Part shown: in pieces, positions 1 to 10,151 of the stretch
Position numbering within the stretch: position 1 is the stretch's first letter
Layout of the letters: each line of letters begins with the position of its first letter
Assembly: GCA_016935985.1 (NCBI GenBank)
Contig: JAFGPW010000006.1
Coordinates: 25,047 to 89,046, forward strand
Direction: 5' to 3'
Source of the DNA: Candidatus Woesearchaeota archaeon
Lineage (GTDB): Archaea; Nanobdellota; Nanobdellia; Woesearchaeales; JAFGPW01
DNA length: 64,000 nucleotides
Position numbers and translations under genes: made by a program
Notes under the pieces: generated by a model
What the model was told of the DNA's origin: nothing
The model's input: the letters and a program-made list of their open reading frames with translations, nothing else
The model's database searches: none

Positions 1-1
1 G

Positions 2-70
2 TCGCCGAACCTGGTCAACAACCCGAGCTTCGAAGTTATCCTCGGCTTGGGAGTCATCAGTCATTGGTAA
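2..70 (+). CDS. C-terminal tail of a truncated upstream ORF (...SPNLVNNPSFEVILGLGVISHW*)
   Basis: Open frame 2 from the window edge to TAA at 68-70; NLVNNPSFE resembles the start of CBM4/9-like domains. Confidence 0.35.
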   Translation, partial: SPNLVNNPSFEVILGLGVISHW

Positions 71-79
71 TATCATGGA

Positions 80-3000
80 ATGAATGAAGACCGCTGTCTT
101 GGCTATACCAACATGATGAGACGGACAACACATGGCGGAACCGGGCAGAACCTTCTCGTAGCCTGGGCGCTCATGAACCTGCTCTCGCTGCCGCTCGCGT
201 TCGCGTTCGACGGGCCCGGAGCGGCGGAGACGAGCATCGTCCAGGAAGAACGGTCGTCAGCCGGCGGTTTCTCGAAGGTCACGCCGGTCGATCTCCTGCC
301 GTTCGCCTCTCCCGAACCTGCGCACACGCCGGGAACTGGTGTCCCATATGTGCTGTATATGCTGTACCTTATCGTCATCGTGGCTCTTATGATAGGGCTC
401 GCCTATGTGAAGAACGGCCCGATCATCATGATGGTCGCTGGTGCGGCGCTGTTCATCATCCTTGCCGGAACGGCCGACGCCGCGGAGCTGTGGGTGGCCT
501 CGCCTGGAGGGACGCAGGATTGCCGAAGCATATGTTCATCGGCTTCATACAATATTTTTTACGGCTTCGAATGCCCGAATGGGATAGTCTGCCAGTTCGG
601 GACGACGACCGTCACTGCGGCAGGTGATGTCTCCAGCTGCGGCGAATACCGTACTAACTATGTGGGCTGCTGCTGCGGCTCAGACTCCGACACCCAAATA
701 TATTCCTGCTCTCAGAACAGGGCATACTTCGAGAACGCGATAATGCGGATCGACATGGATCATGCCTTCACCTGTGATGCCCTGATGCAATGTCCTCTCC
801 AGGGGGGGCCGCCAATCCTTCCGGCAGCATCGAGCGCGAGCTCCAATTATTATTGCGCATCAGAGGATGCCGGCACCAATATCGACTGCGAAGACGTCTG
901 CCTAAATCTCGTCGGCGGCTCTTCTGTTCCCTCTGTGTCAGTCTCCGCAGCATGCACCAATCCTGACTGCACGTACTGGGACGGCTCGAGAACTTACCTG
1001 ACTTTGAATACCACCGCGTGCGGGACTGGGAACATGATGACCGCTCTGGAGCAATGCTGCTGCGAACGGGATGTCATGCCGTGCGATCCTGACAACAACC
1101 TATTCTGCTGCAACGGGAACGGTCCCTGGATTCCCGGCACCTATACAGTCTATCATCCTGACAGGAGCGAAGCCCAGTTGGTCCCGCCTGCACCCGTTAC
1201 GGCTACTGGGATTGACCGCTGGGATATGATCGGCAATCAAGACCAGTGCTGCGGCGACGATCTGGGAGAATGGCCGTGGCGAGACACGGCGACTGGCGAG
1301 GACTACTGCTGTCTCGCGAAAGAAGGGTATCCTAACTGCGGGACATGCTCGGATTACATCGACAACGACGGCAACGGCCTGGAAGACGATGAGGATCCCG
1401 CATGCTCGCGGTCGGCATGGCTCGCTGAGCCGGCACCCGGCCACCCGCAGGAACTGTACCTTTTCAATACGACCGGCGGCGGCTGCGACGTGGCATGCCT
1501 TCCCTACGGCGGGCTGTCTGACCTGGGCTGCCCGGTCAACGGCGGCACCTACTTCTGCCAGAACTCAGGGGGGGCGTACTTCGCGGACCGCGAGGACTGC
1601 TTCGACGTCGACGAGCTGGCGTGCTGCTGCATGCAGCCGGACGGGTACACCTGGAGCCCACTATCAGGAGAAGTGCACTGCATGATGGATGTTCTGTCCC
1701 CTGGCCCCTATTATCAGGCCTTCCGGCATTTCCTTCCCAAGGAATTTATAGAGAATGATTTCGGATTATTTGGTACATATATTTTCTATCCTTACCATGG
1801 GCTTGTCGGGTATATGGACCCTAACTCGCCAGCGACGGATATGTGCGTCCCGACGACAGCGGTGACCGAAATCATGATGGACAACATCCCGACCCCCGGC
1901 CTGTTCGTCGGCGGCCACGGGCCAACACAAATAGCCTGCACCGCCACAGGGACCTATCCCTTCGCATGGAGGACCGTCTGCCCGACAGACACGCTATCGG
2001 GCATGAATCCACCACCAGTCAACCAGACCCTCCCCTTCACCTGGACCGATCCCGATTACCGGAACGCGACAGGCGTGCTTCCCGGAGAAATGACTTTTGC
2101 CTATATGGAGTCTCCCTGGTACCTCTGCACCTGGACCGGCGGCGACATCACCACAGCCGCCTCCACCAGGCTCTTCGTCGAGGAGGAGTACAGCCCCTCG
2201 TTGGCGACGAACCAGTACATGCTCCCTGCCGGCAACCAGACCTGCTGCGGGAACGACCCCGGCGAGCACCTCGTCAACGGATCCGCGCTCTTCGGCGAGC
2301 AGGCTCTGCAGGCGTGCTGCCAGAACGACCCGCCGTACCGGTACATCCAAGAATTCAACGAATCGGCGATCGGCGAGTATGTATCACCCCTGAACTGGGT
2401 CGTCGACGCTGACCTTAGGGACTGCGTCTACAGGGGAACGAACAGCGTCCATCGGTGCTATGCGAGCGACAATAATCTTACCGATGGCTTCTCAGGCGGC
2501 AATATAACTGTGTCAGAAACCGACTACGCCTGTTATAACAGCCAATGGGTCGATATGGACACGAACCAGGCCCTATGTCAAATCCGGGGAGGGACCTTCC
2601 AATCGAGCGCATGGACCGGGGACTACCCAAACCAGCACTGCTGCGGCGACCAATCAACTGAGCATCCCCAGGTTGGCAGCGGGGTCACCGCCTGCTGTTC
2701 AGGCGTTCCCCCCGCCCGCTGCATACAGGACAACGGGTCATGCGGGACCTGCTATGTCCTCGATGACAATCTTTGCCAAGCAGGTGAGGATTTCTCTACC
2801 TCTCCCAACGACTGCGGCCCTCTGGGTTGGGGGTATTCGCATCCCTCATACACTGAGCCAGGGAGCGAATATAACGTGAGCCTGACCACCGCGAATGTGA
2901 CCTCAGGCACGAGCGCGTTGCGGATCATCTTCGCGAACACTGAGGATAATGACACCTTCCATCTGGTCCAGCTGCTCCCTCTCGTCTCCAACCAGGGCTA

Positions 3001-5059
3001 CACGATCAGTTTTGATTACACCCTGTACAACTTCCATGGCATCATCAGCATCTATGAGAACGCGACGCTTCATGGTCTCGTCTTTTCCGGCGACCAGAAT
3101 GGAGTATCCAGGCAGCATGCCGTGGTCTCCTTCAACGCGACGGCAAGCGGTGGAAATGAACGGCCAATATCGATAAAATTCGGCCCGGACGGAGCGACCC
3201 CTGTCTCCGGACGCGTCTATCTCGACAGCGTCCAGCTCGTGGCGCACGACGCGCCCATGGACTACCTCGACCAGAACTACTCCGCCGGCTGCTGCTACAT
3301 CGACGAGTGCTGGAACGGGACGGGGTGCGTCCTCGCGAGCAACCGCTCGGGGCTCGCGGCAAGCCAGGTGTGGAACGCGAGCATCCCGCCGGTCATCTTC
3401 GAGCTCGACGCGGACGGCGACCCCACGACGACCGGCTTCCGCTGCAGCAACTATGACGCGGAGAGCCCAGACCCCTACGCGGCCTACCAGCTGACAGCTC
3501 CTGCGACGTGGCGGGTGAGCGAGCTGAAGAGCGGTCCGCGGACCAATTACGCCGGCTGGACCGGCGGCGGACAGCCATACTCCTCAATCGGGTGGTGCCC
3601 CTCGAACGCGATGTGCCTAGGCAACCCCGGAACGATACTGGCAGCGAATGCGCAGATCGGACCGCTCACCGATATTCATCATCTACCCAACGACGACGCT
3701 CTCACCACCGGAGACCTCGACAACTATGTCTGCATCAACGAGGGCGACTGGTTCGACGACTTCATCTGCCTCTCGGAAAATGGGCAGCCGGCTGCCTATA
3801 CGACCCGGACGAAGGAGATCGCCCTCAGGCTCCTCGGGCTTGTCGGGAACACCGCGGCGGAGAACTACACGCTCTTCTGCGGCGAGGGAAGCCGGGTCGC
3901 GGAATACGTGGCGGCATACAACCTCGTCGGCAGGTACAATACCGGTGAGGATTCGTACAGGAACCCTATGTGCGTACTCCTGCATGACGGCATGGTCCAT
4001 GGCGGCATCAGCTACACCTCTATCGGCGCTGGTTTCAAGAGCAGGATCGATTCCTTCAACTACTTCGACCTGGATGTCCAGGGGCCGAGCGGTTCCGCGA
4101 ACCAGCCGTGCAACACCTACCTATGGGCGGTCACGGACGGCTTTCTCTATTGCAACGAGGGCAGCATGCCTTCAGCAGCGGTCTGGTCCGAGACCCCGGT
4201 AGGCTTCATCGGCGTCGACCATGATCTCGGGGCGTCGTTCTTCTCGACCAACGGGAGCCTCACCTCATCAGATTTCGGCATAATGCAGCAGCCGAGCTTC
4301 CTCACGCTCTTCTGGAACGCGATCCGGGACGCGATCAGGGGGCTTTTCGGCTACCAGCCGGCGGTGAGCCAGATCGACCCCGATGTCCAGGAGTTCCTCG
4401 ACAGTGCCGAGTACCACGCGCTCATGATCAGCAGGAGGGGCGATGCGTCCATCAAAGGCATGATCGAGAATGAGTTCACCGGCTACACGTCAGAGGAGTT
4501 CCTCGTGGTGAGGCTTGACAACTTCTCGTCCGACATCTGCGGGTATGTGGAAAACGCCTTCCCCACCGATTCGAAATGCATGCAGCGCGGCAATTCCTCG
4601 TATATCGTCTATCTCACGGACAGCAGCGTCCTTGACAACTTCACGGCGATCGCGGCGATGCCGCGGATCAACGAAAGGACCGCCCTGCCAGGGAATTCCC
4701 AGCCCAACATCACGCGGGCGAGCGTCCTTGGGATACCCGGCAACTATGTTTCCGGAAGCGCCAATAATGGCATGATCATGCTGAACCTCAGCCAGGCGAA
4801 GACGTACATGACCAGCATGCTGATGCTCGTCATCGAGGGGCAGGACGGGGATGGCGATTCGCTCACCTACAACCTCTCCTCCTCGAGCGGCTTCTCGCCG
4901 GTGGATCCGACCTCGCCGATAGGCGCTGCGAACGATTTCATCACGCCGCCGGGAGGGATTGGTCCGCTGAAATTCACCGCCACCGCTTTCGACGGCAAGC
5001 TGTACAGCGCACCGGTGGCCCTATGCCTCTATGAATCTATCACTTACTGCAACTCGTAA
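80..5059 (+). CDS. Giant secreted Cys-rich surface protein (1659 aa) with repeated Cys modules and a jelly-roll-like segment
   Basis: Long ORF, signal peptide plus second hydrophobic segment, many NxS/T sequons, three C-x3-C...CCC modules and three CCG[DN]..CC modules. Real start probably 113 (MMRRTTHG). Confidence 0.85.
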   Translation: MNEDRCLGYTNMMRRTTHGGTGQNLLVAWALMNLLSLPLAFAFDGPGAAETSIVQEERSSAGGFSKVTPVDLLPFASPEPAHTPGTGVPYVLYMLYLIVIVALMIGLAYVKNGPIIMMVAGAALFIILAGTADAAELWVASPGGTQDCRSICSSASYNIFYGFECPNGIVCQFGTTTVTAAGDVSSCGEYRTNYVGCCCGSDSDTQIYSCSQNRAYFENAIMRIDMDHAFTCDALMQCPLQGGPPILPAASSASSNYYCASEDAGTNIDCEDVCLNLVGGSSVPSVSVSAACTNPDCTYWDGSRTYLTLNTTACGTGNMMTALEQCCCERDVMPCDPDNNLFCCNGNGPWIPGTYTVYHPDRSEAQLVPPAPVTATGIDRWDMIGNQDQCCGDDLGEWPWRDTATGEDYCCLAKEGYPNCGTCSDYIDNDGNGLEDDEDPACSRSAWLAEPAPGHPQELYLFNTTGGGCDVACLPYGGLSDLGCPVNGGTYFCQNSGGAYFADREDCFDVDELACCCMQPDGYTWSPLSGEVHCMMDVLSPGPYYQAFRHFLPKEFIENDFGLFGTYIFYPYHGLVGYMDPNSPATDMCVPTTAVTEIMMDNIPTPGLFVGGHGPTQIACTATGTYPFAWRTVCPTDTLSGMNPPPVNQTLPFTWTDPDYRNATGVLPGEMTFAYMESPWYLCTWTGGDITTAASTRLFVEEEYSPSLATNQYMLPAGNQTCCGNDPGEHLVNGSALFGEQALQACCQNDPPYRYIQEFNESAIGEYVSPLNWVVDADLRDCVYRGTNSVHRCYASDNNLTDGFSGGNITVSETDYACYNSQWVDMDTNQALCQIRGGTFQSSAWTGDYPNQHCCGDQSTEHPQVGSGVTACCSGVPPARCIQDNGSCGTCYVLDDNLCQAGEDFSTSPNDCGPLGWGYSHPSYTEPGSEYNVSLTTANVTSGTSALRIIFANTEDNDTFHLVQLLPLVSNQGYTISFDYTLYNFHGIISIYENATLHGLVFSGDQNGVSRQHAVVSFNATASGGNERPISIKFGPDGATPVSGRVYLDSVQLVAHDAPMDYLDQNYSAGCCYIDECWNGTGCVLASNRSGLAASQVWNASIPPVIFELDADGDPTTTGFRCSNYDAESPDPYAAYQLTAPATWRVSELKSGPRTNYAGWTGGGQPYSSIGWCPSNAMCLGNPGTILAANAQIGPLTDIHHLPNDDALTTGDLDNYVCINEGDWFDDFICLSENGQPAAYTTRTKEIALRLLGLVGNTAAENYTLFCGEGSRVAEYVAAYNLVGRYNTGEDSYRNPMCVLLHDGMVHGGISYTSIGAGFKSRIDSFNYFDLDVQGPSGSANQPCNTYLWAVTDGFLYCNEGSMPSAAVWSETPVGFIGVDHDLGASFFSTNGSLTSSDFGIMQQPSFLTLFWNAIRDAIRGLFGYQPAVSQIDPDVQEFLDSAEYHALMISRRGDASIKGMIENEFTGYTSEEFLVVRLDNFSSDICGYVENAFPTDSKCMQRGNSSYIVYLTDSSVLDNFTAIAAMPRINERTALPGNSQPNITRASVLGIPGNYVSGSANNGMIMLNLSQAKTYMTSMLMLVIEGQDGDGDSLTYNLSSSSGFSPVDPTSPIGAANDFITPPGGIGPLKFTATAFDGKLYSAPVALCLYESITYCNS

Positions 5060-5106
5060 AATTAATCTGATCCCCTTCGACAAAACCTATATAAACATGA
5101 TCGACC

Positions 5107-8100
5107 ATGGCTGATCTGATGGCATCATCGATGAGGAAGACGCTGCTCATCCCTATCCTCATGCTCCTCATCCTGCTGCCCTTCCATACCGCGGTCGCGC
5201 TCAGCGGAGAAGGTGATATGGTCTACTCCTCCACATCAGCAGGGACTATACGGGCCCGCGGCTTCGCGCAGGTCGCCCGTATCGACGGCCGCGCGGAATC
5301 CTCATCGTCGGGCGAGCGGCTCGCGCTCCTCGCGAGCAGCTTCAGGGCGAAAGGGATCGGCGATGAGCACGCGGTGGACGGCTTCCTCGCCCTCGGCGAG
5401 GACATGACCCTCGAGGTGACCGCCTTCGTCCCTGACGTGAGCAGCACGAACCTGCTCGATGCGGACAATCAGCCCTACTACTCCTGCCAGTGCGGAGTAT
5501 CGTCATCGGCGCCCACATGGACTGACTGCTCCTGCGGCCTCACCCATGCCCAGGTCAACCCCGGAGGTCATGAGCAGGTCGCTCTCCTCAAGCTCACGCT
5601 CGACTGGCCGGTCCAGCCGAACCCGATAACAGAAACCGACTATGTCATCATGAAGGTCGACGGGACGGCACCGCTCGTCGATGACGTCACCGCCGCTGTC
5701 GGCATGGACCGCGAGGTCGGCAAGGGCAACATCACGACCGCCTACACGATTCACGACCGACCTGCCGGTTCCTGCTCAGGCGTCAACCAGACGACCGTCA
5801 AGATCGAAGGCGGCCTCACGGTGAAGACGGAATCCATCGACGACGAGTCGTGCGCCGCATCGGTCAGCAGGGATGTCGTCTGGAACCCGTACGAGGTCAC
5901 GTCAGGCAATGCCGATGGCAATATATCAGTCTGCGTCTCAGGCAAGGACCGGCTCGGCCATGAGACGGACGATACCTCCAGGAAGTGCGACTGGTTCCTC
6001 CTCGACACGACGGCACCGGGCCCGTGCGACGTCGTCTTCGCAGGCGCCAGCGGTTTCGAGACGCATTACGTGAGGGACCATACCTCGCGCGCGGTCATCA
6101 TAGCGAACATCACCGACGCCGGCCTCGGCATCGACTATTCGAAGGTCACCGCCAACCTCTCCGACCTGGGGCTGGGCGCCGAGGTCCATCCGACGAACGA
6201 CTGCCCGAACGTCAGCCAGGACGTCTACCAGTGCGTCTGGAACGTCACCCTGAACCTCCCGACCTCCACCGATTCCTTCCTCATCGAGCTGCCGTTCAAC
6301 GTCTCCGATGCTGTCAGGAACAATGACAGCAATGTCTGCTCGCTCAGCTGGGACCTCTGGGTCGATGACGAGCCCCCGACCGTCGTCCAGGTGACGACCG
6401 AGGCGAACGGCTACATCGGGAAGGAGGTGAACAACACCCTCTGGGTCGAGTTCAGCGGCAGCGGCGACGACTTCGAGATAGAGGACGTGTTCATCAACAT
6501 CAGCGACATGACCAAGGACGGCGACCCGGCGCACGACCTGCACTTCGACGAGTGTCAGGGCGCGCAGTGCAAGATCGAAGGCCTGATGTGCGGCAGCCAT
6601 CAGCAGTGCAACACGACCCCAAGCACGGACATCGTGGTGAGCATCAAGGGCGTCGACATCGCGGGGAACACCATCGACAATATTTCTACCCTTCACAAAG
6701 ATTTCACGCCGCCGTCGCTCCCCTACACCTATTCGGTCACGAACGCCGCCAACAGGATATTCCATCGCACGGGGGATACGCTGGTATTTTCGCTCATCAA
6801 TTCATCGGATACCGAATCAGGAGGAGTGTGGGCGATAGGGAACTTCTCGGAGATAACGACCACACTCGCGTCGACCGGAGGCGAAAGCGAGGTTCTCTGT
6901 GATGATCTCAATAACAATTACACCTGCACATGGGCAGGGGCCGACGCGATCCTCGCGAATCGTCCACAGGCATTCCAAGGGAACCTGTCCTTCACCCTCT
7001 ACGACAGACTGATGAACCCGAGACCCTACAATGTGACCGTCGAAATCCTGCTCTTCAACGAGAGCCTCGATCCGGACAATTATTATGAGCTGTACAACAC
7101 CTCGATGTATCCCATCGAGATCAACACGCTCAAGGGCCTTAAGTCGAGCACCTACTACCAATATGTCCCCATCAAGCTCGAGAACAACGGGAATTGCCAG
7201 TACGAGCCGCTGTTCATCCTCACCTATAAGTTCGGCGGCGTGAGCTGCACGGGATCCGGCTCAGGCGCATATGTGACGCTCGTCGGACCCGATGAGGACG
7301 ACCACTACATAGGTTTCCTCGAGTTCGACATATCGACCTCTGCGATAGAGTCGATCGTGAACACGCCTTCCTTCACGGTCTTTCCCCTCTTCCCGACGCT
7401 CGGCGAATGCACGTTCGAGATGCTCGTGAGATGCGGCGACCAGGCGTACGTCGAGATCGAGAACGTGAGCTACAACATATCCCTCGTCGAGGACACGGTC
7501 CATACCGACGGCCCCGACACGGGCATGATCGACGAGATAAACCGCATCAAGGATAAGGTGAAGGATACGGGTTGGCAGACAGATATACAGGGCTGGATAG
7601 ACTGGGGAACGACACTGTGCCAGCTGAAATCATTGATTGCGTCGGTCCATAGCATTGTTGTAGGCGTCGGCATCGTCCTTGCGACATGCGCTGAAGCGGC
7701 TAATCCAGCTTCAGGCTTCTGTGAAGCGATCAACGTTAAGTTGTCGGGCGTCGCTTCGTTCCTCGAGAACTTCGAGAGCGATTCGACAGGGCTCTGGAAG
7801 ATCCTGAACTGGGCGTGCGCGTTCATAACCTGCAGCTATTCCGAAGTCCCTGACCTCGAATCGATCTCATGGTGCGATAATATCGCGAAGGACCTGGCCA
7901 GCTATGGAAATCCCCTGGCAGAACCGCCATCGACCCTCGAGATATGCAAGCAGAGCTGGCCCGTGTCAGTAGTCTGCCTCTGCTTGCCTGGAATAATCTA
8001 TCACCTGAACCAGAAACGGCAGACCGATTGCTTCAGGGCGTTCTGCTACCAGAACCTCACCACGGTCGGCTGGACGAAAAAGGATTGCGACAACACCTAT

Positions 8101-8436
8101 GATTACATGAAATGCCTGAACGACCAGTTGGGTAATTGGGGAGCCCCTATCATCGACATACTGATGTCCATCAGCGGCATCAACAAGATCATCGACATCA
8201 TATCGAACCCATTGAAATACGCTTGGCCTCTCGTGAAGGATACGGCGCTTACGGGGTGCAAGGGAGAACCTAAAAGTGTGGTGACTTGGATTGGGTGTGC
8301 TGTTTACCTGGGTCTTCTCGTCTTCGAGGCGATAGGCACGTTCGAGCAGATCAGCACGACCATGCAGGCTCTGGGCAGCCCGGACTACCAGCCGACCGAT
8401 TACTGCGAACTCCTGGGGGAGGGCTCCACATGGTGA
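5107..8436 (+). CDS. Large secreted surface protein (1109 aa), Ig-like/beta-rich repeats
   Basis: ORF with signal peptide, TATA-like box just upstream; repeated TTAPGPCDV / DDEPPTVV / DFTPPSLPY segments typical of Ig-like repeats. Start may be 5119. Confidence 0.85.
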   Translation: MADLMASSMRKTLLIPILMLLILLPFHTAVALSGEGDMVYSSTSAGTIRARGFAQVARIDGRAESSSSGERLALLASSFRAKGIGDEHAVDGFLALGEDMTLEVTAFVPDVSSTNLLDADNQPYYSCQCGVSSSAPTWTDCSCGLTHAQVNPGGHEQVALLKLTLDWPVQPNPITETDYVIMKVDGTAPLVDDVTAAVGMDREVGKGNITTAYTIHDRPAGSCSGVNQTTVKIEGGLTVKTESIDDESCAASVSRDVVWNPYEVTSGNADGNISVCVSGKDRLGHETDDTSRKCDWFLLDTTAPGPCDVVFAGASGFETHYVRDHTSRAVIIANITDAGLGIDYSKVTANLSDLGLGAEVHPTNDCPNVSQDVYQCVWNVTLNLPTSTDSFLIELPFNVSDAVRNNDSNVCSLSWDLWVDDEPPTVVQVTTEANGYIGKEVNNTLWVEFSGSGDDFEIEDVFINISDMTKDGDPAHDLHFDECQGAQCKIEGLMCGSHQQCNTTPSTDIVVSIKGVDIAGNTIDNISTLHKDFTPPSLPYTYSVTNAANRIFHRTGDTLVFSLINSSDTESGGVWAIGNFSEITTTLASTGGESEVLCDDLNNNYTCTWAGADAILANRPQAFQGNLSFTLYDRLMNPRPYNVTVEILLFNESLDPDNYYELYNTSMYPIEINTLKGLKSSTYYQYVPIKLENNGNCQYEPLFILTYKFGGVSCTGSGSGAYVTLVGPDEDDHYIGFLEFDISTSAIESIVNTPSFTVFPLFPTLGECTFEMLVRCGDQAYVEIENVSYNISLVEDTVHTDGPDTGMIDEINRIKDKVKDTGWQTDIQGWIDWGTTLCQLKSLIASVHSIVVGVGIVLATCAEAANPASGFCEAINVKLSGVASFLENFESDSTGLWKILNWACAFITCSYSEVPDLESISWCDNIAKDLASYGNPLAEPPSTLEICKQSWPVSVVCLCLPGIIYHLNQKRQTDCFRAFCYQNLTTVGWTKKDCDNTYDYMKCLNDQLGNWGAPIIDILMSISGINKIIDIISNPLKYAWPLVKDTALTGCKGEPKSVVTWIGCAVYLGLLVFEAIGTFEQISTTMQALGSPDYQPTDYCELLGEGSTW

Positions 8437-10151
8437 GATACACCCCATACACTGCTCTTTGCGTCCTGTTGATGCTCCTCACAACGCCGTGCACCAGTGG
8501 AGACCTATCAGTTTCGCACGACGTCACCATCTACCAAAGCGTCACCATCTACCAAAGCGACAGATTCTCTACCATACAGCCGATTGCATACAAAAAACAG
8601 ACGAAAGAAAAGAGCGAGTATCAACCATTGCTCCAAAACAATCAACCGCTTCCACCCGGCATTACTCTGAACTCAAAAGAAAAAAATATAGAAATATCGA
8701 GAACCTATTCACGAACGGGGGATACATTCAATGGCTATACATTTTATAACCTAATTTCAAGTACGAGCGACGGTTCTGATTCTACGGCAAAAGATCAATC
8801 AAACCCAAGATATAGCAAAATCCTGGTAAAAAATGATGATATCAACATTATCAGGTCGGGAACGAATCAGAATTTTGCGACTGAGTTCCAAATATCAGAA
8901 GCGAACAATGTCCAGCCAGGAACGACCTCTTATGAATGGACGACAAGGACGGGCAAACAATTGCAGGCATACCTCAATCGTCATCCTGAGGATCAAGCGT
9001 TGCTCAGCGGGGTTGTCAATCAAATAAACAATGATGTCCGTGCTGATATCTCTCAAGGACACTATACTGAAGCGAGAGAGAAGCTGGCTGAACTCAAGAA
9101 ACTTGTCGCAACGTATAGCGATAGTTTCCTGATCGATCAGGAGTCATATGCCATGTATAAGGAATTAACTACCGACATCGACAAGGCGATGTGGCAAATG
9201 AAGCAGGAGTATGTCGTTGATCAGGCCTTCTCAACACAGCACCTCCTCAACCCATCGCTGTCCGAGGAGGCAGGGGCCGATTTCGTCGGAAGGTGGATCG
9301 GCTGGGATAATCCGAAGGCATTCTACTACAGCGACGGCCTCTATGATGCGTTCAGGTGGGGGTTCGGGGCCAGGTATGCGATATGTGAGGATAAATTCAG
9401 GAACGGGCGCACCGACGTCCGTTCGGAGATAAGCTCTGTGGTGAGCGGCGGAAGCGGATACCCCGGCGTGAGTCCCCGCATGGTCGCCTGGGGATCACGC
9501 CTCGAGTTCAGGACAGCCGACGGCAGTCCCGGCCACGAGTTCTGCATCGATGCGGCTGGCGGCATCGTCGACTGCTCTGACGAGGGCGCAGTGCCATTCA
9601 ACTATCCGACAAGTCCAGGAGGGGCCGCTTGGTTCCCCGACGCTTCAACTGAGCCGAACGGGGTCAGGGGCTACCTCTATAGGCTCGAGGTATACATCAA
9701 GAACCCGTATACCACGCAGATGATCGACAACGAGAAGGACTATTTCGGGGACCCCATATGGCAAGATCTCCTCGATGATGATGGGAAGATGAATGTGACG
9801 CTGGAGCTATCCTGCAGCCTTTGCGGACCTCCTTCGAACCTCACCGGCCCGGAGGACACCACGATCCTGCTCAATTATGATGTCGCAGGCCCTATCGAAG
9901 TCGGGCCAGACGAGGAAAAGCATTTCGTGAGGGCGATCTATCTCCCCGGCTATTATGACACGATCTGCCTACGGTTCAATAATTATGAATATAGGGAAGC
10001 GGGCGGAAGCCGTTATAGGCAATACCCGCCGAACTGTCCTGTCAATATCTACGAGGTAGATTTCGGAAGCGAATACGGCCCTCGGAGCAGTACAGGGGAT
10101 ACTTCCGCTGCAGGAGGCACTGTGGATATCTGTGAAATATTCGGCTGCTGA
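8430..10151 (+). CDS. Secreted protein of unknown function (~573 aa)
   Basis: ORF track starts at 8286, but ATG at 8430 overlaps the upstream stop and begins a good signal peptide (MVRYTPYTALCVLLMLLTTPCTSG). Confidence 0.8.
   Translation: MVRYTPYTALCVLLMLLTTPCTSGDLSVSHDVTIYQSVTIYQSDRFSTIQPIAYKKQTKEKSEYQPLLQNNQPLPPGITLNSKEKNIEISRTYSRTGDTFNGYTFYNLISSTSDGSDSTAKDQSNPRYSKILVKNDDINIIRSGTNQNFATEFQISEANNVQPGTTSYEWTTRTGKQLQAYLNRHPEDQALLSGVVNQINNDVRADISQGHYTEAREKLAELKKLVATYSDSFLIDQESYAMYKELTTDIDKAMWQMKQEYVVDQAFSTQHLLNPSLSEEAGADFVGRWIGWDNPKAFYYSDGLYDAFRWGFGARYAICEDKFRNGRTDVRSEISSVVSGGSGYPGVSPRMVAWGSRLEFRTADGSPGHEFCIDAAGGIVDCSDEGAVPFNYPTSPGGAAWFPDASTEPNGVRGYLYRLEVYIKNPYTTQMIDNEKDYFGDPIWQDLLDDDGKMNVTLELSCSLCGPPSNLTGPEDTTILLNYDVAGPIEVGPDEEKHFVRAIYLPGYYDTICLRFNNYEYREAGGSRYRQYPPNCPVNIYEVDFGSEYGPRSSTGDTSAAGGTVDICEIFGC
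8523..8558 (+). repeat. Perfect 18-bp tandem duplication (gtcaccatctaccaaagc x2), encoding VTIYQS VTIYQS
   Basis: Direct reading: 8523-8540 and 8541-8558 identical. Confidence 0.97.

Noticed and set aside
3321-3948. Overlapping antisense and alternate-frame ORFs such as 3132..3362, 3508..3948 and 3648..4202 inside the 1659-aa gene
   Set aside because: Arg/Ser/Pro-rich translations typical of alternate frames in GC-rich coding DNA; no start context or domain.
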